Of a stretch of DNA of 64,000 nt, positions 62,534 through 64,000 are shown piece by piece. How positions within the stretch are numbered: the stretch's first letter is position 1; each line of letters starts with the position of its first letter. A program made the translations under genes and the position numbers. Origin of the DNA: Defluviitalea saccharophila (GTDB lineage: Bacteria; Bacillota; Clostridia; Lachnospirales; Defluviitaleaceae); assembly GCF_038396635.1 (NCBI RefSeq), contig NZ_CP121687.1, positions 2,904,592 through 2,968,591 on the forward strand. Direction: 5' to 3'. The notes beneath the pieces are model-generated. The model saw only the letters and a program-made list of their open reading frames with translations. It made no database searches and was not told the origin of the DNA.

Positions 62534-63292
62534 ATGGTCTATTTTATCGGAGCAGGACCGGGCGCGGTTGATTTGATAACAGTGAGGGGACAGGAGCTTT
62601 TGAAAAAAGCTGATGTTGTCATATATGCAGGGTCTTTGGTTAACCCGGAGCTCCTTAAGTGTACAAAGCCTGAGTGCAAGATTTACAACAGCGCTTCTAT
62701 GACACTTGATGAAATTATAGATGTTTTCGTTAGAGAATATTCACCTGATAAGATACTGGTAAGGCTGCATACAGGCGATCCAAGTATTTATGGAGCAATC
62801 AAGGAGCAGATGAAGTTGTTGGACAAGCATAAAATTCCTTATAACGTTGTGCCCGGAGTCAGTTCATTTTGCGGTGCGGCAGCGGTGTTAAATGCTGAAT
62901 ATACACTGCCTGGTGTGAGTCAGACTGTTATTCTTTCAAGGATGGAGGGAAGAACGCCCGTACCTCCGGATGAGGATATAGAAAAGCTTGCATCTCATAA
63001 GGCTTCCATGGTTTTGTTCCTTACGACCTCAATGCTTGAGAAGCTTAGTGAGAAGCTTGTAAAAGGCGGATACAAATCCGATACGCCTGCTGCTATTGTC
63101 TATAAGGCTACATGGCCGGAGCAGAAGATTGTCCGTACCACAATTGCAGAGCTTCATAAAAGTGCAAAGGAAAACAATATTACCAAAACGGCCTTGATAC
63201 TTGTAGGGGATTTTCTTTCTTGTGAGCACGAGCTTTCAAAGCTTTATGATGCAAGCTTTACCCATGAATTCAGGAAGGCGAAAGAACAATGA
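62534..63292 (+). CDS. cbiF: Cobalt-precorrin-4 C11-methyltransferase
   Basis: A 252-residue tetrapyrrole methylase of the CbiF/CobM type. Motifs are VYFIGAGPGAVDLITVRGQELL, VVIYAGSLVNPELL, LVRLHTGDPSIYGAI and VVPGVSSFCGAAA. It acts after ring contraction in the anaerobic route. It overlaps cbiG by four bases. Confidence 0.94.
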   Translation: MVYFIGAGPGAVDLITVRGQELLKKADVVIYAGSLVNPELLKCTKPECKIYNSASMTLDEIIDVFVREYSPDKILVRLHTGDPSIYGAIKEQMKLLDKHKIPYNVVPGVSSFCGAAAVLNAEYTLPGVSQTVILSRMEGRTPVPPDEDIEKLASHKASMVLFLTTSMLEKLSEKLVKGGYKSDTPAAIVYKATWPEQKIVRTTIAELHKSAKENNITKTALILVGDFLSCEHELSKLYDASFTHEFRKAKEQ

Positions 63293-64000
63293 GGATAACC
63301 TTGATTTCCTTTACCCAAAAGAGCTCACTCTTATGTAAGCGCCTGGTTGATTATCTTAAAGAAGAGGGACATTCTATCGTTGCATATTCAAAGTATGGAG
63401 GCGGCGAGCTGCTTCAGATGGAAGACAATCTTAGCGCACTTACAGGAAAAGCCTTTGAGGACAGCAATTCAATAATATTTATTGGAGCTGCCGGTATAGC
63501 CGTAAGAGCAATTGCGCCATTCCTTAAAAATAAGGCATCCGACCCGGCGGTCATTGTGATAAATGAAACAGGAGAATATGTGATTCCCATATTGTCAGGG
63601 CATTTGGGCGGTGCAAACAGCCTGGCCCATAAATTGGCGTCTTTTTTGGGAGGAAGGGCAATTATTACTACTGCTACAGATATTAACGGCGTTTTTTCGG
63701 TTGATGTGTGGACAAAGGAAAACGGTCTTCATATTTTGAACATAGAAAACATAAAGCATATTTCTGCCGCATTGCTGAATGGTCAAAAAATTGGTTTTCG
63801 CTGTGATTTTCCGGTGGAAGGTGAATTACCGGAATTCTTTACAAAGGATACAACTGATTACGGAATATATATATATGATCACAAAAAGCAAAATGCGGAC
63901 AAGCAGCCTTTTAAAAATACATTATTTTTGTGCCCTAAGCTATTTGCTGTGGGAGTGGGATGCCGGAAAGGAATTCCGGAAGAGATATTGGAAGAAGTAT
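63289..64000 (+). CDS. cbiG: Cobalt-precorrin-5A hydrolase (partial)
   Basis: The first 237 residues of CbiG, cut by the right edge. CbiG opens the delta-lactone ring and releases acetaldehyde. The N-terminal domain has FIGAAGIAVRAIAPFL and VIPILSGHLGGANSLA; the central domain ends near the start of the C-terminal CbiG domain (AVGVGCRKGIPEEIL). The remaining cobinamide genes probably follow to the right. Confidence 0.93.
   Translation, partial: MRITLISFTQKSSLLCKRLVDYLKEEGHSIVAYSKYGGGELLQMEDNLSALTGKAFEDSNSIIFIGAAGIAVRAIAPFLKNKASDPAVIVINETGEYVIPILSGHLGGANSLAHKLASFLGGRAIITTATDINGVFSVDVWTKENGLHILNIENIKHISAALLNGQKIGFRCDFPVEGELPEFFTKDTTDYGIYIYDHKKQNADKQPFKNTLFLCPKLFAVGVGCRKGIPEEILEEV

Noticed and set aside
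1-64000. CRISPR arrays, tRNA or rRNA genes
   Set aside because: No regular spaced repeats and no recognisable tRNA or rRNA segments were seen on either strand.

Overview
The window is AT-rich DNA from a Gram-positive, low-GC anaerobe of the Clostridia. Signs of this are strong GGAGG-type ribosome sites, TTG/GTG starts, a SigI/RsgI pair, an anaerobic cobalt-early B12 pathway, a Gram-positive type IV pilus cluster and a DUF6472-like protein. No rRNA or tRNA was seen, so the placement (perhaps near Lachnospirales) is inference.

Region 1 (1-6.6 kb and 11.2-17.2 kb, minus strand) holds a paralogous family of tandem-domain, cysteine-rich proteins and is the most unusual part of the window. The unit is promoter, long gene (about 700 aa, six domains), short gene (about 224 aa, two domains), usually followed by a terminator. 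There are five long copies (one cut by the left edge, one with an in-frame stop) and four short copies plus a short remnant. Each domain of about 110-120 residues starts with a CC-x5-C connector and ends with a cysteine before Gln. Two domain types alternate, so long proteins are (AB)x3 and short ones (AB)x1. All five long genes share an upstream element, TGTCC or GTACC, then 17 bases, then CATATATT, which resembles CATA-type sporulation promoters. The domain layout recalls the disulfide-linked subunits of Bacillus endospore appendages (Ena, DUF3992). I infer a disulfide-linked spore-surface or filament system made of pre-fused subunits.

Region 2 (6.8-11.1 kb and 17.3-28.2 kb) is a mixed set: a DUF898-like membrane protein, a DODA-type dioxygenase, a flavodoxin-fold protein, RsgA with a leader ORF and hairpin, a linear amide hydrolase, a lipoprotein, a ROK/MFS/metallo-beta-lactamase operon, a HEPN/MNT pair, a KTSC protein, a Mef-type macrolide efflux homologue, a metallophosphoesterase and a cupin. 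The Mef control region encodes two tiny leader peptides, both with the Arg-Leu-Arg macrolide-arrest motif, plus hairpins able to form alternative pairings. A 145-bp palindrome-rich repeat occurs three times.

Region 3 (28.5-36.6 kb) is a type IV pilus operon: PilB, PilC, major pilin, PilM, PilN, PilO, two minor prepilins and a PilX-like protein with a beta-helix-like middle. No PilT or prepilin peptidase is present.

Region 4 (36.6-54.4 kb) holds mostly housekeeping genes: a UvrC-like GIY-YIG nuclease, a ferritin-like/VIT1 iron transporter, GltX, SigI-RsgI with a secreted DUF5667-like protein, an oxidoreductase, a copper-amine-oxidase-N/propeller protein, UppP, Tag, a LysM protein, a BsuPI-like protein, Pit with its DUF47 partner, a PflX-like radical SAM protein and RlmD.

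Region 5 (54.7-64 kb) has an IS110-family element next to a truncated radC-like gene, a decayed fabG remnant, then a cobalamin riboswitch driving cbiMNQO (cobalt uptake) and cbiD-L-F-G (corrin ring synthesis), cut by the right edge.
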